A stretch of 64,000 bases of DNA from positions 237,672-301,671 of the forward strand of contig NZ_AYYR01000009.1 of assembly GCF_001435975.1 (NCBI RefSeq), written 5' to 3'. How positions within the stretch are numbered: position 1 is the first letter of the stretch; each line of letters begins with the position of its first letter. The DNA is from Secundilactobacillus collinoides DSM 20515 = JCM 1123 (GTDB lineage Bacteria > Bacillota > Bacilli > Lactobacillales > Lactobacillaceae). The notes beneath the pieces were generated by a model, which saw only the letters and a list, made by a program, of their open reading frames with translations, was not told where the DNA came from and made no database searches. Shown here piece by piece: positions 32,046 through 40,983 of the stretch. The position numbers and the translations under genes were made by a program.

Positions 32046-32975
32046 ATGTTAAACAAACGTCGTAAAGTTCTTCTCGTTGGAGATGGCGCAGTTGGCTCAT
32101 CATTTGCGTTCTCATTACTGCAAAATTGCGGGATCGATGAATTAGTTGTAGTGGACGTTAAAAAGGAACACGCCGAAGGAGACGTGTTGGATCTGGAAGA
32201 TGTGACACCGATGATGATGCCCGCAAGTTTGCGGACTGGTGATTATAGTGATGCTGCTGATGCAGATATCGTTGTGATTACAGCTGGTGTGCCACGTAAA
32301 CGGGGTGAAACACGGTTGGACTTGGTCAATAAGAACACCAAGATCCTAGAATCCATCGTGACACCAATCGTCAACAGCGGATTTGATGGCTGCTTCGTGG
32401 TTTCAGCAAACCCAGTTGATATCTTAACGTCACTGACACAGCACATTTCTGGTTTTCCAAAGAACCGGGTCATCGGTACTGGGACTTCCCTGGACAGCGC
32501 CCGTCTGCAAGTTGGATTGGCAAAGGCCCTGGACGTCAGCACTAGTGACGTGGACGCCTACATTTTAGGCGAACACGGTGACAGTTCATTTGCTGCTTAT
32601 AATGAAGCAACCGTTGGCGGCAAGCCATTGTTGAACCTGCCAAACGTTGATCGTGACCAGTTAGCTGCTATCGAAGATGACGTGAAGAAGAAGGGCGGTC
32701 AGATTATTCGCCAGAAGGGTGCAACCTTCTATGGCGTCGCTGTCAGCCTGATGAAGATTTGCCGGTCCATCTTACTTGATGAGAACCTGGTAATGCCGAT
32801 TTCAGCACCGCTTAGCGGCCAGTATGGTCTCAAAGATGTTTATCTCGGTACCCCAGCAGTTATCAACGCTGGCGGCATTCGCCAAGTTATCGAAGTGCCG
32901 CTCTCTGATGAAGAGTTGGCCAAGATGAAGAACTCTGCCAAGAAGATGAACGAGATTCTATTAGCCGCTGAATAG
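32046..32975 (+). CDS. NAD-dependent malate dehydrogenase of the lactate dehydrogenase family
   Basis: A 309-residue LDH/MDH-superfamily enzyme. VGDGAVGSS near residues 11-19 binds NAD; the catalytic pair is the LDSARL aspartate and the GEHGDSS histidine. Overall it is LDH-like, but the specificity loop reads AGVPRKRGETR, so Arg84 stands where lactate dehydrogenases have Gln102. Glutamine-to-arginine at this site is the classical change that turns LDH into MDH. Oxaloacetate to malate is therefore the expected reaction, which fits the DASS transporter and citrate genes that follow. AGGGGA precedes ATG 32046; an upstream start at 32016 lacks support. Confidence 0.82.
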   Translation: MLNKRRKVLLVGDGAVGSSFAFSLLQNCGIDELVVVDVKKEHAEGDVLDLEDVTPMMMPASLRTGDYSDAADADIVVITAGVPRKRGETRLDLVNKNTKILESIVTPIVNSGFDGCFVVSANPVDILTSLTQHISGFPKNRVIGTGTSLDSARLQVGLAKALDVSTSDVDAYILGEHGDSSFAAYNEATVGGKPLLNLPNVDRDQLAAIEDDVKKKGGQIIRQKGATFYGVAVSLMKICRSILLDENLVMPISAPLSGQYGLKDVYLGTPAVINAGGIRQVIEVPLSDEELAKMKNSAKKMNEILLAAE

Positions 32976-33336
32976 GTTGATGAGTCACGGCAACATAGTT
33001 GTTACATGTTTCGCTGACGATGTTGAAGTTTAATATAGGACGCTTGCAGTCCTATTTTTTTGGAAATGATTGTTAAAATTGTAACAAACTATTTGAAACG
33101 ATAAGAATATACTGCGCGCAGGGATTGACTACTTCCATTCAATCTTGCACTTTATCAGTCTTTATTACACTTTTTATGCCGCGCACAGTAAGGGTTATAT
33201 CGCTAAACCTTCCTAATCAGCGGTAGCCGTTTTGCATCGTGACAATCAGTTCTAACTTAGATTTTGTCCGTGAAATTGTCGTCCTGTTACTGCAAAAAAA
33301 CACATGCCTTGGTAAGGGTATGAAGGAGTTTTTGAC
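32976..33336. other. Intergenic region between malate dehydrogenase and the DASS pseudogene
   Basis: About 360 bases. A terminator lies at 33035-33061; the rest probably holds a promoter for the transporter. No other structure is recognised. Confidence 0.45.
33035..33061 (+). terminator. Terminator of the malate dehydrogenase gene
   Basis: Short stem TAGGAC...GTCCTA followed by seven T. Confidence 0.7.
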
Positions 33337-34754
33337 ATGCAACTAAATAAGATTGATTATAAGAAATTTATCTGGCCGTTGTTAGTCGGTCTGGTAATTT
33401 GGTTCTGTTCACCGTTTAAACCAGCCGGTATTTCTATGAATGCTTGGCACATGTTAGCTATTTTCGCCGCTACTATTATTGGCTGTATCACCCAACCGTT
33501 ACCAATCGCTGGGGTTGCCCTGATTGGGATGACGCTTTCGGTTCTGTTGAACGTTGTTACTATTGATGATGCCACCCTCGGCTTTGGGAACGGAACTGTT
33601 TGGATGATCGGGATGGCCTACTTCCTGTCACGTGGCTTTATCAACACGGGTCTTGGTCGTCGGGTCGCGTTGATTTTCGTTCGCTTGTTCGGGAAAAAGA
33701 CTCTTGGTTTAGCTTACTCGCTGATCGGCGTTGATCTGGTCACCGCTCCAGCTACCCCAAGTAACACAGCTCGTGCCGGTGGGATCGTTTATCCCATCAT
33801 TGAATCACTAGCTGATACTTTTGGTTCTAGTCCTAAGGATGGAACGGAACGAAAAATTGGTTTTTCTTGATCTTTACTGAATTCCATGGTGACATCGCTA
33901 CCAGTGGGATGTTCATGACTGGGATGGCACCTAACTTGGTTGCCGTTGCCCTCGCTAAGTCACTGGGTGTTCATTTATCTTGGATGGGCTGGTTTGTTGC
34001 CGGTGTCGTTCCTGGTTTGATTTCCCTTATCTGTGTACCGCTGATCATCTACAAGATGTATCCGCCGGAAATTAAAGATACGCCAAACGCCAAGGAATGG
34101 GCTGACAAAGAGTTAGCTGAAATGGGTAAGATCACACTGCCTGAAAAGATTATGGGTGGCGTCTTCATCATCGCCCTGATTCTTTGGATGCTTTCCAGCT
34201 TTATCGGGTTGGATGCGACAACGGTTGCCTTCTTGGCCGTTGGTCTGCTGCTATTGACTGGTGTCTTGAGCGTCAAGGACGTGTTAAACGAAACCGGTGC
34301 TTGGAACACGATTGTTTGGTTCTCAATTTTGATCTTTATGGCAACTGAATTGAACACTTTGGGTCTGATTCCATGGCTGTCAAAAGCATTGGGTGCAAGC
34401 CTTCACGGTGTCAGTTGGATAGTTGTTTTAATTGTTCTCGTTCTGTTCTACTTCTACAGTCATTACATGTTTGCTAGTGGGACGGCGCACGTGTCAGCAA
34501 TGTACAGTGCACTGTTAGGTGTTGCTATCTCTGCTGGTGCACCAGCCACAATGGCTGCCATGATGCTCGGCTTTACGGGTGCAATCTTTGGGTCAACCAC
34601 ACAGTATGCAAACGGCCCAGCATCAGCATTGTTCGGTGCTGGTTACGTGAAACAAAGCGACTGGTGGCGTCTGAACTTCGTCCTAGGGATCTTCTACCTC
34701 ATTGTTTGGGGTGTAGTTGGTGGTCTTTGGATGAAGGTGATTGGATTGTGGTAA
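33337..34754 (+). pseudogene. DASS-family dicarboxylate/citrate transporter, frameshifted
   Basis: The frame 33337-33870 (177 residues) and the frame 33867-34754 together match, end to end, the intact paralog at 60042-61460 (for example IWPLLVGLVIWF, SPFKPAG, TPSNTARAGG, GMAPNLVAVALAKS). The first frame ends in KIGFS-stop where the paralog has KVGSFLIF. The local DNA GGTTTTTCTTGA is one base shorter than needed to encode GSFL, so a single-base deletion near 33862-33866 is the cause. The family exchanges citrate, tartrate, malate or fumarate for succinate. Position between malate dehydrogenase and the citrate cluster suggests a citrate/C4 role before inactivation. A sequencing error is not excluded. 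Confidence 0.85.
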
Positions 34755-34755
34755 A

Positions 34756-34880
34756 GAGTGTGGAGCAAGGCGTTTAGGGGCGGAGCGTAAGGGACTTCGG
34801 CCGAAAAAGGCCGGATTTGCCTTTTTGGCCGAAGTCCCTTACGCAGGAGCCCTTTGCCTTGCGGAACACGTTTCGGCAAT
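34756..34880 (+). repeat. Long-hairpin intergenic repeat, copy D
   Basis: Best-preserved copy. Left end AGTGTGGAGCAAGGCGTTTA, right end CCTTGCGGAACACGTTTCGG. The core pairs GCGTAAGGGACTTCGGCC with its perfect complement. It starts directly after the transporter stop. Confidence 0.8.
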
Positions 34881-34914
34881 AAAAAAATAAATCACGTCGC
34901 AAGAACAGCACAGA

Positions 34915-35005
34915 GCCTGACGCCCACAATCAGAATCCTGATGGTGGCCAAATTTTCTTAAGCTTCGCTCCTTGCCTTGCGGAACAAATTTCACCAAGTT
35001 GCCAA
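34915..35005 (+). repeat. Degraded relative of the hairpin repeat
   Basis: Keeps the right end GCTCCTTGCCTTGCGGAACA but has lost the long arms and most of the left end. Confidence 0.45.
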
Positions 35006-35032
35006 ACCGCATCACATATAATATAGTAATAA

Positions 35033-35067
35033 AAAAACAGTTATGGCAGTTGTCCATAGCTGTTTTT
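35033..35067 (+). terminator. Intrinsic terminator
   Basis: Stem AAACAGTTATGG with CCATAGCTGTTT around a 6-7 base loop, with A and T tracts. Confidence 0.7.
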
Positions 35068-35145
35068 AGTGTTTAGGGATAGTCCCAAACACCCCGTTAC
35101 ACATTGTTGCAGAGTCTCATGATACTAATCAGTAAGGAGAAACAA

Positions 35146-35931
35146 ATGAAATTCAAAACCAGTGATCACGTTCAATTAGATTACTCAGATGTCGGTGACG
35201 GCCATCCTGTTTTACTGCTGACAGGAATTGGTGCGTACAAGGAGATTTGGCAACCAACAGTTACTTTCCTGGTGCAGCAAGGTTACCGGGTTATCAGCTT
35301 GGATGCTCGTAACCAGGGTGCTTCCCAACGGACCTTCAAGGGCCAGCGAATGAGCCGTCACGCACTAGATGTTGAGGAATTACTGACTTCTCTTAATTTG
35401 AATGAAGTGCTCGGCATTGGCAACTCGATGGGTGCCTCCACGCTGTTCGCCTATGCGTCTTTGTTTGGCGCAGGGCGGTTTAAAGCGTTCGTTGATATTG
35501 ATCAAAGTCCCAAAATGATAGCGGATGATAACTGGGACTTTGGGTTTAAGAATTTGACCTGGGGCAACTTCCCCGAGATGTTGAACCTGCCGTTTGGTCG
35601 GTCAACGGTGACCCCCGTTACCGAACAACTGCGTCAAATGGTCAAACAAACCCGTGATAAGCATCCTTACGATTCTGCCCGTAACCTTGCATTTTTAACG
35701 GATCATGCTTTTCAGGACTGGCGGGATGTTATCAGCCAATTGTCGATTCCGCTGCTCATTGTAGTGGGCGAGAAATCGCCTTACTTTAACCCGAAATTTG
35801 CTGAGGTGACGGCTAATCTGGCACCTCAAGGACACACAGCACAAATTAAAAACGCCGGCCACATTGTGATGTCTGAGCAGCCTGCGTTGTTTAACGAATG
35901 TTTGTTGCAATTTATGCGTACTTTAATGTAG
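35146..35931 (+). CDS. Alpha/beta-fold hydrolase
   Basis: A 261-residue hydrolase. The nucleophile elbow is GNSMGAS with Ser94; the histidine lies in NAGHIV near the C-terminus, and an acidic residue is expected in the VVGEKSPYF strand. The DARNQGAS loop after strand 4 is typical of esterases and haloalkane-dehalogenase-like enzymes. The ATG at 35146 has AAGGAG 6 bases upstream; 35104 is rejected. It converges on citI with only 4 bases between stop codons. The substrate is unknown and a link to citrate metabolism is not evident. Confidence 0.82.
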   Translation: MKFKTSDHVQLDYSDVGDGHPVLLLTGIGAYKEIWQPTVTFLVQQGYRVISLDARNQGASQRTFKGQRMSRHALDVEELLTSLNLNEVLGIGNSMGASTLFAYASLFGAGRFKAFVDIDQSPKMIADDNWDFGFKNLTWGNFPEMLNLPFGRSTVTPVTEQLRQMVKQTRDKHPYDSARNLAFLTDHAFQDWRDVISQLSIPLLIVVGEKSPYFNPKFAEVTANLAPQGHTAQIKNAGHIVMSEQPALFNECLLQFMRTLM

Positions 35932-35935
35932 AAAA

Positions 35936-36886
35936 CTAGTCGTTGTTTTGTTCGAGCAAGACTCGATTTGCAACGGATTCGTTAGTCACAAAATCCGTCA
36001 GCAAACCGCCGCGAAGGGCACCTAACAACGCGCGACCCTTGAATTTGCTCTTGACGATGCCCATTCGGTGAGGGACTGACAATATCACATCCATTGAAGC
36101 GCCGAACAATTTGTCGTTTCCCTGGTTGAGAATATTCCCATTAACATCGTATGGCCGACCGTAAAGCATGCCGGCGACATCGTTGGAATCGACATTGCCG
36201 AGAATTTCAGGTTTATGGTTGCGCCATAAGGGAATCGAATCAATGGAGGCAATTGTCCCAACACCCGCAAACAACATGTCCATTTTGCTCATGGTGGAAA
36301 AGGCGGGAATCAAAGCTGGTTCCTTCTCAAAAGCCTTGCGAGTGTCATCGTTTAAGATGTACAACGGGCCGGGTACGGTGAGGTAGCGGGCGCCGAATTT
36401 AGTGGCCGCTTTTTGAACGAGTGGTGTTGATCCCAGTGCTGAATTGTATTTCAGGTTATCGCCCATAAACTGAGTGAAGGTCACGTCGTCGTAAACTTCG
36501 GCTTGGAAGTGATTGATGACGTTTGCCACCGTCCCGCCCCATGAGATGCCGATAACGTTGCTGCGGTGCACCATGGACTGTAATTCTTCAGCGGCGAATT
36601 CGACGATGTTTTCGTAGTCTTCGTTTGAAGTGTCAGCGTCTTTCAAAATATAGGCGTTTTGAACATCGAACAACTTCTTAAACTGGGCTTCCATTTCCAG
36701 ATTGCGGTCAATCGGTGCGTTGATATTGATTTTGACCAAGCCGGATGCAATCGCATCATCCAAGGATTTAGTAATCAGATACCGACTAAGATCGTATTTT
36801 TTTGAGATTTGAGAAATTGTTAACTTCGATAAATAGTAGTCTCTGGCAATGTTGGCCAGTTGTTCGCGATACTTCATGTCTTCCAT
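35936..36886 (-). CDS. citI: SorC-family regulator of the citrate cluster (CitI-like)
   Basis: A 316-residue SorC/DeoR-type regulator: an N-terminal HTH (LTISQISKKYDLSRYLITKS, about residues 20-40) and a C-terminal sugar/effector-binding domain with VIGISWGGTVANV. In Leuconostoc and Weissella, CitI of this family activates a divergent citrate operon in response to citrate. The same divergent position next to citM supports this role here. The ATG at 36886 has AGGAGG 12 bases upstream, a long spacing; the ATG at 36877 is an alternative. A longer upstream frame runs into repeat sequence and is rejected. Confidence 0.83.
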   Translation of the reverse strand: MEDMKYREQLANIARDYYLSKLTISQISKKYDLSRYLITKSLDDAIASGLVKININAPIDRNLEMEAQFKKLFDVQNAYILKDADTSNEDYENIVEFAAEELQSMVHRSNVIGISWGGTVANVINHFQAEVYDDVTFTQFMGDNLKYNSALGSTPLVQKAATKFGARYLTVPGPLYILNDDTRKAFEKEPALIPAFSTMSKMDMLFAGVGTIASIDSIPLWRNHKPEILGNVDSNDVAGMLYGRPYDVNGNILNQGNDKLFGASMDVILSVPHRMGIVKSKFKGRALLGALRGGLLTDFVTNESVANRVLLEQNND

Positions 36887-37082
36887 AATGGGGTGAGCCC
36901 TCCTGCTGCTTGTGGTTTTTGTTAAATAGATGGTCGATTTAATTAAGGTTGGTGCAGTTTGATGATTTTCGGCGTATTCGTAGTCGACTGCTAGATTGGT
37001 AGTACCTGGCGTCTTTTTCGGTGATTTAGCCTTCATAAGGCGATTCAAGCGGAAAATCCGGGATGAAGCGCATTGAGCTTGT

Positions 37083-37144
37083 TGTCTGCCTTGTTTTGGC
37101 GATGTGGGGCAATTCGATATTGCTGAAACGTGTTGCATAAGGCA
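37083..37144. repeat. Direct repeat unit 1
   Basis: About 60 bases starting GTCTGCCTTGTTTTGGCGAT; the second unit is at 37203-37264 with only a few differences. Together they show a partial tandem duplication of a hairpin-repeat end and its flank. Confidence 0.75.
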
Positions 37145-37202
37145 GAGGTTACTACGTCGGGCTTTTCTGCCCAAAAATCAGAATGCTGATTGCGGGAGTA
37201 TT

Positions 37203-37264
37203 TGTCTGCGTTGCTTTAGCGACGTGGGGCAATTCGATATTGCCGAAACGTGTTGCGCAAGGCA
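37203..37264. repeat. Direct repeat unit 2
   Basis: Begins TGTCTGCGTTGCTTTAGCGA. It shares GTGGGGCAATTCGATATTG and the following GAAACGTGTTGC with unit 1. Confidence 0.75.
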
Positions 37265-37365
37265 AGGGGCTCCTGCGTAAGGGACTTTGACCCAAAACGG
37301 CAAGTCCAGCCTTTTTCGGCCAAAGTCCCTTACGCTCCGACCCTAGGCGCCTTACTCCACACTCT
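37237..37365 (-). repeat. Long-hairpin intergenic repeat, copy E
   Basis: Minus-strand copy with intact ends (AGAGTGTGGAGTAAGGCG and GCAACACGTTTCGGCAAT). The core pairs GCGTAAGGGACTTTG with CAAAGTCCCTTACGC, the same arm sequence as copy D but with a different loop. Confidence 0.8.
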
Positions 37366-37463
37366 GATTCTACTCTTTTCCAATCCAATTTGGTTGATTT
37401 ATTTAAATATATTTATCATAACAGAAAAAGTCTTTTTAAAAATATTAAAAAATCCATTTATAT

Positions 37464-37492
37464 TTGAAAAAGTTCAAAAATTGGCGTAGAAT
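37464..37492 (+). promoter_or_regulatory. Promoter of the citM-citCDEF operon
   Basis: TTGAAA at 37464-37469 and TAGAAT at 37487-37492, spacer 17 bases, 60 bases before the citM start, within an AT-rich stretch suited to CitI binding. Confidence 0.6.
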
Positions 37493-37552
37493 TAAGATGT
37501 AATAATGATTGATAATTAAATCACAAGTAGCAAGTTTGGAAGGAAGATGCTC

Positions 37553-38710
37553 ATGACGGAAACTGAAGAGATTTTAAAAGCGCATGAAGATCACACGGGT
37601 GTCTTAGATATCCAGTCTGACCTTGCTGTTCATAATAAGACTGAGCTGGGAAGAGCTTACACACCGGGCGTTGCGGTTATTTCTAAGATGATTGCCAAGG
37701 ACCCGAGTCTTAAGAACAAATACACGGTTAGTGGTAAATTAGTTGCTCTCGTGACGGACGGGTCAGCCGTTTTGGGGCTTGGTAACATCGGCCCCGCTGG
37801 CGGACTGCCAGTTATTGAGGGCAAGGCTTTGTTGTACAAGGACCTTGCTGGTATCAACGCGATTCCAATTGCCGTTGACCAAGTCAGTGCCGATGAGATC
37901 GTCAGCACTATCAAAAACACCGCTAAATCATTTGCTGGGATTCATTTGGAAGATATCGCAGCCCCAAAGTGTTTTGAAATTGAAGAAAAACTCAACGAAC
38001 AACTGGACATTCCGGTTTACCATGATGACCAGGAGGGAACTGCCATTGTTGTTTTGGCGGGTCTTATCAACGCTGCTAAGGTAACCGGCCGTTCGCTCGA
38101 TTTCATGCACGTTGTGATTAACGGAGTCGGCGCCTCAGGATTGGCCACTGCAAAGCTTTTGTACGCTGTCGGCATTAAACATTTAACACTGATTGACGTA
38201 TACGGTGTTGTTACGGCTAACGATGACCGGTACAATAAGTATCAGCGTGATATGGCCAAAACGTTAAACACACCAAGCGATATGTTGGGCAAGCAATTGA
38301 CTGATGTTATGGATGATCAGGATGTGTTTATCGGTTTGTCGGACAAACATTTGCTGAGTCAGACCGACGTTCACCGCATGGCAAAGGATCCAATCATCTT
38401 CGCACTGGCTAATCCAGTCCCAGAAATTGAACCTGAGGATGCAGCGAAGGCGGGTGCAAAAGTGATTGCGACTGGTTCAAGCCAGCATCCAAACCAGGTA
38501 AACAACATCTTGGCATTCCCTGGCCTGTTCAAGGGCTTGTTGGAAAGCGGCATTACCCACGTGGACGCCAAACTCCAAGAAGTCGTTGCCAAGGCCTTAG
38601 CCAGCGTGGTTGCCAACCCAACGGCTGACGAGATCGTACCCGGCGTGTTTGACGACCAAGTGGTCAAGACCGTGACGGCAGCCGTCGTCGATTACGCGAA
38701 TACTCTTTAA
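37553..38710 (+). CDS. citM: Malic enzyme / oxaloacetate decarboxylase of the citrate pathway
   Basis: A 385-residue NAD-type malic enzyme. It decarboxylates malate, or in citrate-fermenting LAB oxaloacetate, to pyruvate and CO2. Visible are the catalytic tyrosine region RAYTPGVA, the lysine segment APKCFEIEEK, the metal site HDDQEGTA and the NAD motif NGVGASGLATAK. The start is ATG 37553, with GGAAGGA 8 bases upstream; ATG 37547 is too near that site. It leads the cit operon as in other LAB. Oxaloacetate is thus split between pyruvate (CitM) and malate (malate dehydrogenase). Confidence 0.87.
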   Translation: MTETEEILKAHEDHTGVLDIQSDLAVHNKTELGRAYTPGVAVISKMIAKDPSLKNKYTVSGKLVALVTDGSAVLGLGNIGPAGGLPVIEGKALLYKDLAGINAIPIAVDQVSADEIVSTIKNTAKSFAGIHLEDIAAPKCFEIEEKLNEQLDIPVYHDDQEGTAIVVLAGLINAAKVTGRSLDFMHVVINGVGASGLATAKLLYAVGIKHLTLIDVYGVVTANDDRYNKYQRDMAKTLNTPSDMLGKQLTDVMDDQDVFIGLSDKHLLSQTDVHRMAKDPIIFALANPVPEIEPEDAAKAGAKVIATGSSQHPNQVNNILAFPGLFKGLLESGITHVDAKLQEVVAKALASVVANPTADEIVPGVFDDQVVKTVTAAVVDYANTL

Positions 38711-38724
38711 TACTGGAGGCATTT

Positions 38725-39783
38725 ATGGAAAACGCAATTGTGGATCTCTACCTCAATAATCCCCAAGTCAAACAGCAGTGGCGCGACTTTCTGACGTCAC
38801 TCGACATCACCAATTTTAACGATAATGAAGTCGACAAAATCGATTTTACGATTGGCATCTATGATGGTGACCATCTGGTAGCAACGGGGTCAGCAGCCGG
38901 CAATGTTTTGAAATACATTGGTGTCTGCAACAAGGGGGTCACTCCGGGCGCCCGGTTCAACGCCATCGTTGGCGAACTGGTCAACCGGCTGTTCCAACAA
39001 CACGTTTTCCACCAGTTTGTGTTCACGAAACTCAAGTATTCCGAAAGTTTCCAGCACATTGGGTTCAGTGAATTGACGCATTCCGATACCGCTGCCTTTC
39101 TTGAAAACGGCAGTCCGGATGTTAACGACTACCTAGCTGATTTACCGCGCGTGGCTGAGCAAGCATCGCGACGGGTGGCAGGCATTGTCATGAACGCCAA
39201 TCCGTTTACCCTGGGACACCGTTACTTGGTTGATCAGGCGGCTAAAGAAAACGATGTCGTTTACGTGTTTGTCGTGAACACGGATGCGTCATTGTTTACA
39301 ACAGCTGAGCGGTTTGACCTCGTCAAGGCGGGGGTAGCTGATCTCACCAACGTCATCGTGGTGGATGGCGGTGAGTATATGGTCAGTTACGCCACCTTTC
39401 CGGCGTACTTTTTGCCCACCCCAGACCAGACAGTCCGTTACCAAACGACGCTTGATGCGCGCATCTTCAGAAACGTCATTGCACCAGCGCTTCACATTCA
39501 AACGCGGTACGTGGGTTCCGAACCCGTATCGCGCACGACCGGCATCTATAACGAAGTCCTGCAGGCGGAATTACCGCCGGTGGTCGGCGTTAAAGTTGTC
39601 GATCGTAACACTACCGCACATGACGACTACATAACAGCCACTGCGGTCAGACGGTTGATCCGTGATGATGATCTTGAACAGGTGCAGGCCCTTGTACCCG
39701 CCAGCACCTATGATTTCATCGTTGCGCACAAGACCGTTTTACAAGCACGTATCCAGAAAGGAATGAACATTGATGGAAATTAA
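38725..39783 (+). CDS. citC: Citrate lyase ligase (acetyl-CoA-independent acetylation of the ACP subunit)
   Basis: A 352-residue citrate [pro-3S]-lyase ligase. It activates citrate lyase by acetylating the prosthetic group on CitD using ATP and acetate. The N-terminal half is GNAT-like (about 1-130). The C-terminal half is a nucleotidyltransferase with IVMNANPFTLGHRYLV near 153-168, whose TLGH is the nucleotide-binding motif. It follows citM by 14 bases with GGAGG upstream of the ATG and overlaps citD by 11 bases. Confidence 0.92.
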   Translation: MENAIVDLYLNNPQVKQQWRDFLTSLDITNFNDNEVDKIDFTIGIYDGDHLVATGSAAGNVLKYIGVCNKGVTPGARFNAIVGELVNRLFQQHVFHQFVFTKLKYSESFQHIGFSELTHSDTAAFLENGSPDVNDYLADLPRVAEQASRRVAGIVMNANPFTLGHRYLVDQAAKENDVVYVFVVNTDASLFTTAERFDLVKAGVADLTNVIVVDGGEYMVSYATFPAYFLPTPDQTVRYQTTLDARIFRNVIAPALHIQTRYVGSEPVSRTTGIYNEVLQAELPPVVGVKVVDRNTTAHDDYITATAVRRLIRDDDLEQVQALVPASTYDFIVAHKTVLQARIQKGMNIDGN

Positions 39784-40066
39784 GGAAACAGCCGTTGCCG
39801 GGACCCTCGAATCATCAGACATTCAAATCATGGTATCGGAGGGCACGAACGGGATCGCCATTGATCTGCAATCAGACGTCGAAAAACAATTTGGCGATCA
39901 GATTCGCAGCGTCATTACTGAAACACTGAACAAGCTTGGGGTCACTGACGCCAAGGTTAAGGCCGTCGACAAAGGGGCTTTGGACTGTGTTGTCAAAGCC
40001 CGGACCATCGCGGCTGCCCAACGCGCAACGGACACCACTGATCAACCTGCTTGGGAGGTATTGTAA
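39773..40066 (+). CDS. citD: Citrate lyase gamma subunit (acyl carrier protein)
   Basis: A 97-residue carrier protein. Ser14 in GTLESSD carries the 2'-(5''-triphosphoribosyl)-3'-dephospho-CoA group made by CitG and attached by CitX. The acetyl thioester on this group is exchanged for citrate during catalysis. ATG 39773 follows AAAGGA at about 10 bases; a TTG one codon earlier is less likely. It sits in the operon between citC (overlap) and citE (2-base gap). Confidence 0.92.
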   Translation: MEIKETAVAGTLESSDIQIMVSEGTNGIAIDLQSDVEKQFGDQIRSVITETLNKLGVTDAKVKAVDKGALDCVVKARTIAAAQRATDTTDQPAWEVL

Positions 40067-40068
40067 TC

Positions 40069-40983
40069 ATGGCTGAAAATGAAGAACGTTTACGCCGGAC
40101 AATGATGTTCGTTCCCGGCAATAATCCCGCAATGGTGAAAGATGCCGGCATTTACGGTGCCGACTCCATCATGTTTGACTTGGAAGATGCTGTTTCCATG
40201 GCTGAAAAAGACGCTGCTCGCGACCTCGTTTACGAAGCCCTGCAGACGCAAGATTACGCTGATGCCGAATTAGTCGTTCGGGTCAACGGTCAAGATACCA
40301 CGTACTACGACAACGATGTTAAGGCGATGGTCAAGGCTGGCATCGACGTTATCCGGTTGCCAAAGGCCGAAACTGCTGACATGGTGACTAAGTTAGATGC
40401 CGACGTTGCTGCTGCTGAAAAAGAATTCGGCCGAAAAGCCGGTTCAACCCACATCATGGCCGCTATCGAAAGCGCCAAGGGTGTGCTGAACGCTCCAGCC
40501 ATCGCTGCTGCCTCTGACCGTATGATCGGGGTTGCCCTGTCTGCCGAAGACTACACCACTGACATGAAGACCCACCGTTATCCAGACGGCGCCGAACTGG
40601 AATTTGCCCGCAACATGGTGCTTCACGCTGCTCGGGCAGCCGGCATCGCCGCCTTTGATACTGTGTTCACCAACATGGATGACACGGAAGGCTTTTACCG
40701 CGAGACCCGGTACATTCACCAACTCGGGTTCGACGGCAAGTCACTGGTCAACCCACGTCAAATTCCAATGGTCAATGAAGTTTACGAGCCAACGGAAAAG
40801 GAAATTTTGAACGCTAAGAACGTTATCAATGCCATCGAAGAAGCCCGCATTAAGGGATCCGGTGTCATTTCGATGAACGGCCAAATGGTTGACCGCCCAG
40901 TTGTGCTCCGGGCACAACGCGTCATGCGGTTAGCTAAGGCGTCAAACCTAGTAGACGAGGAGGGCAATTACCTTGAAAAATAG
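40069..40983 (+). CDS. citE: Citrate lyase beta subunit (citryl-ACP lyase)
   Basis: A 304-residue enzyme of the HpcH/HpaI aldolase family. It cleaves citryl-ACP to oxaloacetate and acetyl-ACP. [13 protein letters not shown] at the N-terminus, [12 protein letters not shown] (substrate/metal region) and the central [14 protein letters not shown] are family marks. ATG 40069 has GGGAGG 10 bases upstream; the TTG at 40051 lies within that region. The last 11 bases overlap citF, indicating translational coupling that keeps subunits in balance. Confidence 0.93.
   Translation: MAENEERLRRTMMFVPGNNPAMVKDAGIYGADSIMFDLEDAVSMAEKDAARDLVYEALQTQDYADAELVVRVNGQDTTYYDNDVKAMVKAGIDVIRLPKAETADMVTKLDADVAAAEKEFGRKAGSTHIMAAIESAKGVLNAPAIAAASDRMIGVALSAEDYTTDMKTHRYPDGAELEFARNMVLHAARAAGIAAFDTVFTNMDDTEGFYRETRYIHQLGFDGKSLVNPRQIPMVNEVYEPTEKEILNAKNVINAIEEARIKGSGVISMNGQMVDRPVVLRAQRVMRLAKASNLVDEEGNYLEK

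Larger units (their letters stand above)
34755..35145. other. Intergenic region with hairpin repeats
   Basis: About 390 bases holding a full hairpin repeat (34756-34880), a degraded relative (34915-35005) and a terminator (35033-35067). No gene is supported. Confidence 0.6.
36887..37552. other. citI-citM divergent control region with hairpin repeats
   Basis: About 665 bases. It contains a 60-base direct duplication (37083-37144 and 37203-37264), a full hairpin repeat (37237-37365) and an AT-rich stretch (37385-37510) with the citM promoter and probable CitI sites. Confidence 0.6.

Noticed and set aside
32046-32975. Simple lactate dehydrogenase call
   Set aside because: The specificity loop has Arg where lactate dehydrogenases have Gln102, so malate dehydrogenase fits better. 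The overall fold is still LDH-like.
33855-33872. Programmed frameshift in the DASS gene
   Set aside because: The site lacks a canonical slippery heptamer and stimulatory structure, and the intact paralog has no such site. A deletion is simpler.
37083-37264. CRISPR-like array
   Set aside because: Only two units, about 60 bases long and related to a dispersed repeat; no regular spacers or cas genes.
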